Assembly: GCA_022747635.1 (NCBI GenBank)
Contig: JAKTNV010000003.1
Location: 48,775,475 to 48,839,474, forward strand
Origin: Hetaerina americana
Taxonomy: Eukaryota > Arthropoda > Insecta > Odonata > Calopterygidae
Direction of reading: 5' to 3'
Length of the DNA stretch: 64,000 nucleotides
The notes under the pieces were generated by a model. It had not been told where the DNA came from. It ran no database searches and saw only the letters and a program-made list of their open reading frames with translations. Of this stretch, positions 1-13,700 are shown piece by piece. Both the position numbers and the translations under genes were made by a program. The stretch's first letter is position 1; each line of letters begins with the position of its first letter.

Positions 1-763
1 TAAGATACTAGGATATACTTAAATATAGAATTATTGTAACATAGATTCAGGAAAATTAGACAGATATAAAATTCTCTTCAGTTGAGGTGAACAGGCAGTC
101 CAAATAAGTATTACTTTCTTTGAAAAGGCATCACTTCAGCAGAATTAATGAAGGATCTAAGAAAAAAGAAGCACAACTGTCTCTCAATGGGTTCATGAGT
201 ACCTGGATTAGGTTTGGACAGGGATCATTTTTAGGTCCATATTATTTTCTGCATTCTAAATTAAAAGGATTTTTCACGTACACTCTTATTTTCATTAATA
301 GGTAAATGGTTTGGCCCATCTCCGACATGGGAGTTAGATCACAACAAAGATATGGAATGAAATCAAGCACCATTCAATTTTATATGTGCCTCACACAAGG
401 GAAGAAAATTAGGCTAATGAAATCAAGGATGACCATATATGATTATTAAAAAATGCATAATTAAGAAATAACTACATCACAAAGGAACTAATATATGTCC
501 AATGAATATCAAGGATTACATGCGCAGCCATATCTGGCTAAACGATGTAGCACCTGGGTAAGGAGTTTGAGATGAGGTTTCTTCAGTTTATAACTTTTGG
601 ATGGAAAAACAGGCCAAATATTAACATATGCCAAGTGCTGATGTAGACATACCCAGAATATTCAATTAAGTTAGTTGCACTCATTGTCAACCTAATTGGT
701 GGCATCAAGGGCTCACTAAGAATTGCATATTCTAACCTGAGATAAAATATATTAACAAAAGGC

Positions 764-797
764 TAAGGGTCACTCCACCTAGTTGGAGTGACCCTTA
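764..797. repeat. perfect 14-bp inverted repeat, 6-nt loop
   Basis: Arms 764-777 (TAAGGGTCACTCCA) and 784-797 are exact reverse complements. A 13-base match to the right arm (TGGAGTGACCCTT) occurs at 60278-60290, so it may be part of a dispersed repeat. Confidence 0.8.
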
Positions 798-943
798 CTA
801 TCTGATATCTGACTGTAGGGTAACCACCACACCAAACTAGAGGAAGCATACACTTTATTAATTGATATGCACAACCTCAGCCAATAGGACTGCATTAAAG
901 TCTGACATTTGCAGGCCGCTTAAAGAGGCAGAAAATTAACATT

Positions 944-983
944 ACTCTACATAAAAATAAAATATTTCAATTTTATGTAGAGT
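944..983. repeat. perfect 13-bp inverted repeat, 14-nt loop
   Basis: Arms 944-956 (ACTCTACATAAAA) and 971-983 are exact reverse complements around an AT-rich loop. Confidence 0.8.
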
Positions 984-2577
984 CCTTTAATTAGGAACCA
1001 ACTCTATGACACATACCACTTGTCCTGACACAATTCTCTCTTGAGTGGTTCCTTTGTGCTCCATTTCCGTAGTTTCAGTTGCAGTAATTTTTCTGGTGAT
1101 TTCAAGATCTCCTCTTGTCTGGAAAAGTTTCAGAATGTGCTTAGTGAGCAAAATGTTCAATGAACTGAATATTCAATACATTAAAAGTCTTCATTTTGCC
1201 CTGGTACAATTAAAGATATCGTGTATTTGGAAGCCAAAAGTAATCCATTCTGTTCAGTATTGATAAATTGAAGTGTCTACAATGAAATTTGAAACTATGA
1301 TCTTTTCTTCCAAATAAAATTCTTAATTCATAATCTTTCCCCAAAATATTGAATGACAAAAAAATTGGCATTTTTACAAATTTCTGTGCATATATTATAA
1401 AGGCAACATGGTTCTATTCTTCATTAATCACAACAAAACTCTACTGTCCCCAAAATAGATACAAGTAACTAAATTTTTCATCAATCCCAGCATAAAATAA
1501 TATCAAAGAGGATACGTACAAAAGCAACATTTTTTGTTAAATCATTACGACCCATTACAGATTTTTCATTACACTTTCAATGGATCATGCCATCAGCCTG
1601 TAAGTGAAGACTGGATGAGAGGTCAAGGTACTTAGACTTACATTAGAACTTCTCATTGGAATTTTTTTTAAAGTTGAAGTTGTAAAAGAAGAATGTTTAT
1701 TGTGGCATTGATGAGGAATTTCCTTTTGGTGAAATTATTAATTAAAATTTTAATGCTAATAAAGTTCTTGTTCTTTTATTGGTAATAAGTATGTATAAAT
1801 TGCTTTATGTTTGCATTGAGAATCTTATTATTTTACTAAGATCACAGTGATATACCTATACACATTGCTAGAGCCACAATTCAAGGAAAATAACCATGGA
1901 TGGAAGAAAATTATTTCACCAAGATAATAGGAAGCGATAATATTGATTTCGACAAATATAAGATACATGTATTATCTTGGAAAATGCTCAAAGGAAAGAT
2001 GAAGGTGCTAATGCAATCCTGACTTAATGGAAGACCCGATTCAGAGAATGAACTTAAATTAAAAACTTTCCAAAGCTTAAGAAATAGAATTTGGCACATT
2101 TCAATTAATATGAGAGTTGTATCAGAAAAATATAAGGAGGTGCAAGACTTTTTACCCCGGAGGAAAATACAACCTGAAAATGATGTGATTTCAATACATG
2201 CTATTGTGCTGATTTCATGGGTTAGGTCAATTAATGTAAGTCCACCATTTGTTAACTTTTCCTTTGGCTAGGCGTTCATTTTCATATGTTCTAAACTGAT
2301 TACTGATGGGAGCAAGTGCTTCCTTCCTAAAAAAATAACCTAAAAAGTTAATTATGAACTTGAAAAGTCGTGTATCTCATATTTTAATATAGAGAGGACG
2401 TAATATTGTGATTTTAGTGAGCAAACACTGAATTATAATCATTTTTTTGAAAGCTCATTAAATGAAAATGTAATTTTTTAAAGCCTGATTTTTTTGGTTC
2501 CTTCAATTTGAAAATATCAAGGTTTTACTGCAAGGGATGTTGTCAAAGAAACAACCAATAAAAATAAATTTCTTTAC

Positions 2578-2770
2578 CTCCTTTTGGACTTGCTTCTGCT
2601 TGGCTACATGTACTTCCTTGCCATGAACACTTGATTCTGATGGTTCAGGAGGAATGGTAATTATCTTTGTCTGTTTCTTTTCTTCTTGTTCCTCCCTTTC
2701 TTGCTGAGCTTCACGAATCAATCTTGGAGATGGTGGAGGAATCCATTTAGGTTTTTCCTCTTTGGAATCC
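2578..2770 (-). CDS. sls: sls exon 64: charged post-kettin segment, last exon seen
   Basis: 193 bp. VDSKEEKPKWIPPPSPRLIR, EAQQEREEQEEKKQTKIITI, PPEPSESSVHGKEVHVAKQK, QVQKE, ending in phase 0 at donor GTAAAG. A proline motif (WIPPPSPRL) is followed by a run of charged residues that could form a helix. Probably the approach to the PEVK-like spring, which must lie beyond the window; no further exon could be found down to position 1. Confidence 0.86.
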
Positions 2771-5700
2771 CTATTCAAAATATAATTAAACTTAATAAAA
2801 TCTTATAGATTTGAAATAGCTCTGTATCAATGTTCTGGCAATCATGTTGTTACATAATAAGACAAGAAAAGCATTATCTCCACTTACACTTTATCTTCAT
2901 AACTTTGGGCCATGCCTTTTGCCAGTGATTTAGAAACAATTTTCTCTCCAGGAATAGCAAACTGATGCGACTGCTCTCTGAGTCTGGCTTCCTTGATCAC
3001 TTGTTCTTCTTCCAACTTGAAAATATAAAATAAAGAACATTTGGTCAGTTGGTTAACTTCTAAATATATATGTACATATATACCTGTATATATATATATA
3101 TATATACATATATACATCTATATATATATATATTTTTCAAACATATAGCATGACTTAAGATGTTAGGAATTCATTAAATCAGTCTATGGCTCCTGATTAC
3201 AGTTAAAACTCTTTAACTATATTTCATCACTATATTTTAATGATCCTGAAACAAGTCAGTGATTTTAATTTCTGTAACTCATTGGCCTCCACACACACCT
3301 ATACTAATTAGGTTAAAGTTATTCTCCAATAATCCATCAAGGGCATAAATTAATCTCCAAATTGACTTTCCTGAATGTACACAATAACACATATTATTAA
3401 CAATAACAATATCACCTTTACATACTTTAGGACATGAGGTAGTTAATTTATTCACATCAACAACATACCAAAAAATGAATCTCAGAAATAATAGAAGATT
3501 AACTTTTAGGGGGAAGAATCTGACAGCATCTTTAAGATACATAATTTATTCATTGTAATGTAGCTTAGTAGAAAGTAAATTTTTAAGCTGACTTTTGAAA
3601 GTGGCAAGCATTTCAGGCAACTATTGATGCTATAATCATGCAATCCAGTGTTTGACACTGATTATCATGTAAATTTTACAACTTCAGTGAGACAGACATA
3701 GACACATAACTTAAAAGTAATTTGAGTGAACTGGTTACTACAAGTATGATTCATTATGTTACCAAAATCATGTTACTAGAACATAACAGAATTACAGAGC
3801 AAAATTTTCATATGTAAGGAGCAACATCAAACTTTGGGGCGTTACTATATGAATAGTGTTGGTTCCCTGTCATTTCCTAGAATATTACAGTTGTATTTTA
3901 CAGAAGATTTTATTTTATTCAGACTTAAATAAATATTAAGCATACCATTTGTCCTAGCAACTGACCCAAAGATGCACTTTTACACCCCACTGAGCCACAT
4001 GCTGCTGCTAGAGAGATTCCTGTAAGGCTTGCTATCTTAATTTCTCTCCCTCTGGTAATTATTATCTTCATGGAATGGTATAAGATAGGAATGTAGTACT
4101 AAAAATGTACCAGCCATTGAGAGTTTCCTCATTGCCCACGGTAACAGTTTAAGACTCAAGTGGAAATTAAAGTGTGCTAATGGGTCTTCAGCTAGAACAA
4201 ACCACAAGCTAAACCCTCACAACAATATGAAATAAATAAAAATTACTATTAAATAAGACTGTAATGTTTTCTAAAATAGAAGAATTGTCGCATTGGACGC
4301 ACAACAACAAAAATGGTTTCACACATGTGTATTTGTGCAAATTCACTGCGTCAAAACTTTGCTTGATCTACTCAAAAGTTGCAATAAATACTTTTAAAGT
4401 TAAATGAGTAACACAGTTGGTAGGGCGTAGTAAGCAGTATTACAGCATTCTCTGAACTAAGCAGAGTTAATATAGTCTATAAGGTCTTTCTCCACTAAGT
4501 TGACTAATTCAGCTGACCCAAAAAGTATGCATACACAAAATACATTTTTAGCAAGACTCAAGTTACTTTAATCTACCCTTAAGGCCCTATCCTGCCCACA
4601 AGACAGAGGTTCCTTGCATGTAATCAAAGCTCTAGCATAAGTACCATGACTTTAACAAATATCAAAATCACAGCACTGTAATTCACATAGTGTCAAGATC
4701 ATGACGATGCATTGTGTTCGCCTAACAAAGCACTTATTCATATATATATTATTCATATATTCTTATTCATAACCTTGAATCTAACAATTATTATATATTT
4801 AACATTTACCTCTTTCAGCTTGATGTAGTAATCATCACCTTTCTTCTTCCTGACTTGCTGGGTCCATTCTGGCTCTTGCTCTTTAACCACCTTTGATTTT
4901 AAGTGATCTGTAGGGATTTCAACTTGCTGCCCACTTCTTTCTTCAAATATCCTCTCCAATTCTGTTTCCTGTCTCTCCTTCTGGTATTGACCCAGTTCAA
5001 AGTCATACCACGCTGCCATGTGGCACAAAAACATTATGAAAACAATGCTAATGCAGATAAATACGCTCAGCAAACAGTACATGCAGGAGCTCATTAAAAT
5101 TTGAAGTTGATTGAATTCTATATGCTTAAAAGCTTACATTCTCAATCTCTACAGCCAAGACATTAAGCCCTTAAAATCACTAAAATGTGCATAATACTAA
5201 AGGCACATAGATCTTGCTTAACTTGAGGCATCTATTAAGATTATGTGAAAATTCAATCACTTTCAAGTTGATTTTAAATTAAGCAGTTTCACAATTACCT
5301 TAATGGAACACATATCAAGCAATAATGAGGGGTCAGGAAATACATGGCTGGGAACAATGACAGTAACATGACACATACATATACATAACTTAACAATAAC
5401 AATACATAAAGGAAAACATAATCCTTAAGCTATTTTAAGAGGAATTTAATATATTTCATTTAAAATTATAAACAGGTACGTTATTTAGTAAAAGGTTAAT
5501 AAAAAAATGAAGCTATATACACCTCAGTGGATATTTGTAGCTTATTATTTAATATTAAATAAGGTTCAATTTTTGGTTATTTGGAAATTTTTGGTCCAAC
5601 AATTTTCATGCCTTTGTGAAATATAGTTTTTTTTTAAGAATGACAAAGGAGAACAAACAGGAAAAATAACACATTTTTGAATATATACAGTGGAACAGCA

Positions 5701-7695
5701 CAACAAGGATAGTTATGAAAAAATCCATACCTGAGAAGTCCTTAAATGGAAGCATGAAGAGACAAAAGAGGTCGTCATATCTTTCAATCAGTTAGACACT
5801 TCTCCCAATTGAAAAGCAACTTCCTCTAATGGCCACCATTAGAGAAAAGCAGGTAAATTTTCGAATGTGTGAAGTAGTAGGTTTTGTGCAAGCAGTGTCA
5901 TGGTGTGTTAGTATATTAAAACAGTCCACTCCATGATGGTTGATTGAAATACAAATGTTGATTGTATTTGAGTTGAATAATGAAGTCAATAATGTTCAAT
6001 TTGGAAGTTTTCACAATCAAATGTTCATGGAATGAGCTTTTGTTCACTGCAAACCATTGTTTATTAGAAAACCGTGTTGCTGGTTTAAGTGTAAGCTTGT
6101 GATTAGAATCAAGGTGGTTTTATGTGGATTGTTTAAAAAAATCATTTGCACTTAAGGGTATCAGAAACAAAATTCTCATATACATTATTAAAAAACAAAA
6201 ACTCTGGCATGATGTACACCTGAAAAACAAAGCAAAGCTCCAAGGAAGTGGACCTCAAACTGTTTTAATTACTTCTTTGATTTCAAAAATCTTTTTAAAG
6301 CTGAAGTAAAATGTGAAGGTAACCCAAATGCAATGATATCAAATGCCCAGACAATATTTAGGTAAAGGCAGGTGAATCGACTGTGGAATTTTGGAATTGA
6401 AAATAAAACACTCAATTGCAATATCTCAATTCCTTTCAATACAGCAATCATACCAATCATTCAGAGTTTTTCAAAAATCTCTTGAGAATGATAAGATTGT
6501 GTCACATTGAAAACAGTTAAGGTATTTCAACTAAGTGTGAGATATTACAAAATGGTTTATTTACAATAAACCAGACAGAATAATATATTTTTGAACAGTT
6601 TGAGAACCAACTCCCACCTAAAAAAAGCCAATTATCTACAACAGCTATTTTCTCTGGAAAACTGCAACAGTAGCTCCTGGGATATTCTTCTGATTTCAAC
6701 CTAAATAAAACATAAACTATTACTAAAAACATTTTTTTATTATGATGGGTTAACTTACGTCTTGGTGAATTCTTGAGAACTTTTCGATAGTCATCATAAC
6801 GAGATGTTACAGTTAAATCAGTTACTGCATATGCTTCTCCAGCTGAGTTCCGAGCAATTATTTCCACTTTTCCATTATCATACTGCCGGGTCTTTGGGAT
6901 ATCTAAATGCCACATGCCGTCATAGGTCAGTTTGTACTTGGTGCCCTAGAATAATAAAAACAAAGAATTAAATATGCACCAGAAATAGAGCATGAGGCAG
7001 GATGATTTCAAGACCCAAAAATGTTTAAGTTTTAAAAGATTTCCTTAAAAGAAAAGAAGAGGGACACTATTCATACTGATAATTTGGATATTGTGCATGT
7101 ATATACATAATTCTGGCACATTAAAATTCAACTTGTAATCTGGGGAACATCATCCTCAATAAATCAAGTATTTTTAGTTCAGAAAAAATAGTAAGACTCA
7201 TATGATATCAAACTTTTTGTGCACATTGTCACCCTCTATTTTAATATTTGGGAATATTAACTGTACCTTGTGTCTAATATCTAATATTAAGTGAATTATG
7301 CCAAGAAAAACAAGAGTGACTTTTAAATTAATAACAGTTATCACCGTCACTATACCAGAAGATGTTAAGATATACACGTGAAAACAAAACCCGTCAGAAG
7401 GACCAACATCAATGTGCACAAAATTGTATAACAATCTACCCAACCATTTAAAAAATGAGACAAGAATTTCACCATTCAAGAAGAATCCATTATCAAATCT
7501 GGTTGATGAGTGTTATTATAGTGCAAATGAACATTTATGTAAAACTTAAGTGTATATTAGTTTCCTGTGATAACTGTATTTGTATTTCTACTCATGAATA
7601 ATGTTATCTATATCCCATTGAAGTGTCCTCTACAGCTGGCATGGCATACTCTCAAAATAATGTACACTACTGAGCTGGATAAATAAATGTATAAT

Positions 7696-7792
<97 letters not shown>

Positions 7793-10700
7793 ATTAATGT
7801 AATGGATAATGCAATAACTTACATTCACAACAGTATGGCCATTCACTAGCCACATCACTCTAGGTTTGGGATAACCTGTGACACGACAACAGAAGCGGGC
7901 TGGCTCTCCTTCCATTGCAGTGTACGGCTCTGGTTTTGTAACAAAAGCAGGAGCAGTCTTTGGCCTTTCATCTTGCATCAGTTCCTCTGGAGCCCTATAT
8001 TAAGGTTACAACATAAAATATGTAAATAATACCAAATTACAAAACAATAACATGCTATAAAATAACAGCAAGAAGTATTAATGAACTTCGAAAATGGTAT
8101 AATAAGCCATCCGCCAATCAGCCAAATTTTGCTAAATATACGCATGAAACAATAATCAGTACATTATTGTTTCAAGCATATTGCACGAGGACAAATTTGC
8201 AAGATCATAGATGAACTAATACTTGTTAGCACAATCAAATTGAATGTGATTGAATATGAATTTGGTTCATATTCATGATCACACTACAAGTTATAAACAA
8301 CTATTTTCTATCCTTCAATAGAAGCTTTAACAGGAAAAATGCAAGGATGTGAGCTTATTCTTTTATTCCATGTATATTGGTGAGGAGAAATAGCCTAATT
8401 TGAAAATAATCAAGAGTGATTAATTGAGATAATGGACTTAAAACATTTTTCAATAGTTTAAACAATTAAATATCATTGTAAGTTGTAGTAAGTCAATTCT
8501 AAGATTGAAGTTGAATACTCCTACTCAAAACACTTACAATTGCCAGGCTGCCTCCATTTCTCGAATCCTCTCAATACTCTTCATTCCCTTAGGAAGTTGT
8601 GATTCATATATGATGCCTGGTCTTCCAGTTGTTTTAATTATAGCTCTGGTTTCATCCATACCATAAAGATTGGTTGCTCGGCACAAATATTCCCCACTGT
8701 CTTCAGGATATACCCATCCAAAGTTCATTGCAACATACCCAAAGTCATAAATTGGGGTGAAACGATTCTCTAGAAAATGATAATAATGAAAAGTTAAAAT
8801 TAGAAAATTATTTTAAATAATGGCCTATAAATGACATCAACTGGGGATTAACTTAAACTAATTTTAAAAGGATTTGTCCTTTAATTAATTGAAATAATAA
8901 TTATAATCTTTATGAAAACATGGAGTATAATTTAAATATGACATCTGGATGAAGTCAACAGAGTAAAAGAGAGAGAGACAAGTATAAATATTACATGAAA
9001 AGGGAAAGTAGGATAATAGGAAAAAGTAAATAATTGTAATTCATAATCAAAATATACAGGTATTCGAATAGGGTAACTAGAATTTAGTGACAGCTGCATT
9101 ATAAACAATGCTCCGAGCAGACAAAATGCAAAATCATGTGTTTTGAATGTACTGACACTTTTAAAACAGTGGAGGTATATTACATTGGTGTTAGCAAACA
9201 TCTGGTTTTGTCCTGAATTCTAGGTTAAATGGTAAATTCCTGACAAATTCCTTATTTTTCCCTTTCAAATTCCCAGTGTAGTATGTTTTTAAACATTACA
9301 TGAAGAATGTAAGACATTGTCAGAATGGTCATAGTGTACATAGTTTTCATTATTTTTATTTGGATAATGTTACTGTTAACATGCACCACCAGTTTGTTGG
9401 ATTGTTGGCAAGTGCATGTTGGTATTTCTTTGCTCTTGCTTACCTGAGCACGAAAGCCTCACAACCCTTTACTTGCCTTCATGGTTTGTGGATACCTTTC
9501 ATAGTGTGATTTTATATGTTTTCTCAAATAAAGTGTCCAATTTCAAAAAAATGGAGGCAGTAACCCCATTTAAAATAAAGAAATAGTTAAATTGATCAAT
9601 ATTTAGTTTCCCACACTTGCTTGCCTATAATAACATGAAACTTACTGTAAGGAAGAGGCTTTCCATTAAAGAACCATTCCACTTTCATGTTAGGATCTCC
9701 AACAGGTGCTAATTGGCATTCAAACTTGGTTGACTGCATTTCAATGAGTGATGTTTGATCCTGTATTTGAGTCACAAACCTGCAAGCAATAACATTAACA
9801 ATTAGCAGCAAGTAGAGAATGCTTAATTATACTTCAAACGGAATGGAAAAAAGAACAGGTTCTCCAAACCTGGGCGGCTGCTTCTTATCTGGATCATAAA
9901 TGTCATCCTCTGTAAGATGGACTTCTGAAGTATACTTCTTAATGGTTGCTTCCATTTGCATTAATGCCTCTGACTTCTTCATTCCCTTTGGTACCTGATT
10001 CTGCAGTAAAATAGTTGGGAGCTCTAGAAATGGGAAAGAACCATATGAAAGTCGCAGATCAAATTAATATTAGAAAATTGGAGAGAAAAACACTAGGATG
10101 CAAAAGTTTATACTCATTGATAACACCATGAGGAACTTAGACATTTCATGACTTTTCTCAGTTTTCCTGATCCACATTTGTGAACATATGTGCATAAATA
10201 TTTACATTTATCTGACTCAATCTGCTCTAATACATTTCCATATTAAATGATTCCAAGCTAAAATATTCCAGAAATGCTTGCATTACATAGGCATTGATTT
10301 ACTTCTGGAATTGTAGATTTCAAAACTTTTAGTCACTGATTTTCATGTAACACCTTTTAACAGCTGTGAGTGGAATTTTTAACTTCAATTTGTAGCTTTA
10401 AAATGCATTGTATAACTCCAAGTGAATGAATTAATCTGAGGAAAGAAATACATATGCATATAATTCAAAAGGAAAAATGCTGAAACGTCAATCTCACCCA
10501 TTGAGCATATTCTGATTTAGTTACAGTTTTCTATTTTTCTTTGCTATAATATAAGAATTGATTTAGACTCTCTTGCAATTTCAGGGCGGCCACTCAACTT
10601 ATAAATTCCTGTTACAAGTTTTTTCTTCCAATTCCTCTGACAACAATGCTGCATTTTCCCTAAGTTCTCTCCTGAATGTTTAGAATACAATTATGCACTT

Positions 10701-13700
10701 CTAGTGAATCATCCCTCATCAATGTGCATTACACTGGTATCACCAAAATCGATCTTCCCTTATTCTTAGTTTTTGGCAGAGCCCGCACATGTAATTGGCC
10801 AGACAAAATAATACTGATCTCACAAATGTGTTTATGGTTAAATGGAAGAAGGGACCATTTGGTCTCAATTTTGCCCAAATAAAGACATCTAACTACGCAA
10901 CAATTTAAGAGTGTAAAAATCATTCGCCTTGACTCTGAAATTGTTGCATTTAAATGCACATTAGCGGATGACTCCGTTAAAAGTTACTGTTGCGGCATCT
11001 CCCGCAGTTTCTTTGGAATTACATCTAACTATCTATATAACTGTACACAAGGAGCATTGCCAACAGTGTCAAGGGACACTGAAAATTGAGCATATCATAT
11101 TCGTAACTTAAAAAAATATCCTGATTTCCCTCACTGATAAGCCACCCAGAATATAGGCATTAACCCTTATTGTAATTGAATCAACTAATGCACTTTAAGC
11201 ACCATAGATCTAAAACTGGAAAGTATTCCAGAGTCTAGGGGTAGTAGCATTTAGGGGAGGTGACTGACAGCTGAGGTCATTTGCACCAGAGGGGATGGAC
11301 AGGAAAGGATGAAGGGTGGAGAGAAACCTGGCGTCGGCATTAGCCTACTCTTTACAAAAGGCACCAAGGGGTCCGCAGCTTAACGTCCCATCCGACGGAC
11401 GGCATACTCACTCAAAGTGCCCTCCACATAGCACCTAAACTAGGGATCGAGATACCTCTGAAAAATATTCAACACCGCCGGAATTTTAACCCGGGCCCTC
11501 TGGGTGAGAAGCCAGTACGTTAGCCACCGCACCAATCCCGATCCCCTCCAGAGTCTAGGTCTGGGTGCAATTAAGTTATACAGTATAGTGACTCTTAAAT
11601 AAAAGCCTAGAATGAACTCGAATACTCAAAATACTTGAAAAGTATTTGTACTTACTTTTACAAGAAACTGTGGCCTTAGTGGTGTCTTCACCCAAGTCAT
11701 TGATTGCACGGCAAACATACTCTCCAGAATCCTCAGGGTAGGCATAAAGAATGTCAAGGGAAACAAATCCAAAATCATATAAGGTTCTAAAGCGATGTCC
11801 AGAAGGCAAAGGCTTCCCATTATGGAACCATTCTACTCTCAGCTTTGGATCAGTTCTTGGTTCCACACGGCATTCAAATCTAACAGGCTCTCCTTCCCCA
11901 ATGCCAACTGACTCAATCTGAAATGTAAAAAGAACACATTATAGGCTTTAGCAAACAGGCTGAGCACATAAGTTATAAAAACCAACAGAATCTCACAATT
12001 ACAAGCATTTGCCATTACCTGTGTTATGAATTTCGGTGGAGAGAGAGGAGCATCTTCTTTAGGTGCAACAGTCAAAGGACCTCTTTCCAACTCTTTTAAT
12101 TTTTCACCACTGATTCCTTGAGGGAGCTGTGAGTCCAATATAATGTCATGTTTGGCTATAAAGAAAAATAAAAAATTAATATTCTATGTAAATGACCAAA
12201 TTTCACTGAAGTTAGGTACCAGCACCAGAAAATAATTTTTTATCGATGTTAGGTTTTTATAGTACATATTTGTGATGTATATATAACTGCATGTACTCTA
12301 ATAAATTCAAAAACTCCAGTAAAGCTGACATTGTGGCTAAGAGGTGCTTTCACATGGGGAGTACACAAGCATGTAATGCTAAACACTGCCTGTGTCGTAA
12401 TGCTAAATCTTCAGCACTTCTAAGCTACAAAGAAATCATGTACCTCCACTCTACTGTCCTGCAGTGTGTGGCCGTATAAAATCAGTTGCATAACCAAAGG
12501 TATTTCAAGCCCTATACATCTATGTATCATGGTATTTCAATGGTACTTTACTGCCAACTACCTGTATTTCATTTCCCACTGAACCAATGCAGCATAAGCT
12601 TATATAGAATTCTCCTTAGAATATTCACCCAGGTGGCTCAATTCAAATTATCCCTCATTTTCTGAACATTTCACCAGAGAGTCTCCAAATGTATTTTTAA
12701 ATATTGATAGTTTTAACAACTGTGCTTACCATGCTAGTTTTCCTTTAATTTTCCCAGATGTTTAAAGATCGCTCATATGGATGATCATATTATCTAATCT
12801 ACTAATCCATTAGATGGTCTTCACTTTGATGCTTGGTTCATCTTGCTAATTTTTTTATTTGCCTCCACAATGAAGATAACTAAATTCTTAGTCCATCCTC
12901 CGCTCACAGAAACATCATCCATTACATTACAGACCTGAGCCTAAGTTTTACTTCACTAATATTTTATCACTTCCAATGATATTCCATCCATCCCAGGTGC
13001 CTTGTTTACCAGTGAATCCCTTGCTGTATCATCAATTTCAACTCTGGAAATGCATTCTACTTTTTCATCTTCATTGATATCTTATCAAAGTATTTTAAAG
13101 CAACCTGGATATCTGACTGTAACATGGGTGTCATTTTGTAACATGACAAAGCTTGACCTCATCCTGCCCCAACAACAGTTGTAACCATCACTGATCTTCA
13201 CTTGGATACTCTACCACATCCACCATACACACCAGAATTCGCCTCAATTGTTTATCACAGGTTAGGACCACTCAAAGAGGTGATGGGAGGAAAGAAATTT
13301 CATTCTGATGAAGAGGTACACCAGGTAGTGCACCAGTCACTTGACCACAAGAATATTTTTTCCTGAGGAATCCACGTACTTCCTGCGCACTGAAAGAAGT
13401 GTGTTGAATGGCAAGGAGACTATGTCGAAAATTGATACACTTGTGCTCCATTTTTGTTCAAATATTTAGTTTTCATTAGATTCACCTATGTACAAAGTAT
13501 ACCTTAATTATCACTAGGTAATATTCTCTGTTTCCATGTTTCATTTGACAAGTAAGGTTATATTGCAATGCTTTACCTAGGGATACTATAGGATTAAAGG
13601 ACAACATGAGCATTTCATAAAATACATACATATTAACTGAACAATTATACTGCCAACTAAAAACTACAAATATTTCAATATAATTAATATACGAATACCT

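Larger units (their letters stand above)
1..2577 (-). other. sls intron after exon 64 (no gene seen)
   Basis: AT-rich intron DNA. I found no splice-bounded open frame and no transposon coding sequence. Two perfect short inverted repeats lie at 764-797 and 944-983. Confidence 0.6.
3016..6758 (-). other. sls introns around exon 62 (no gene seen)
   Basis: Introns 3016-4809 and 5013-6758 flank exon 62. AT-rich, with only short frames lacking splice support or known motifs. Confidence 0.6.

Noticed and set aside
7667..7978. Minus-strand frame with a long Ile/Tyr run extending exon 60
   Set aside because: The run is the translated TA microsatellite. The exon ends at 7823 with a good donor and the Ig continues in exon 61.
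9300..9509. Plus-strand 69-codon frame followed by AATAAA
   Set aside because: No domain, no splice or promoter support, located in an sls intron; chance is the simplest account.
11480..11546. tRNA-like head that could be a tRNA gene
   Set aside because: No cloverleaf can be closed, the B-box is imperfect, and it is fused to a SINE body with target duplications.
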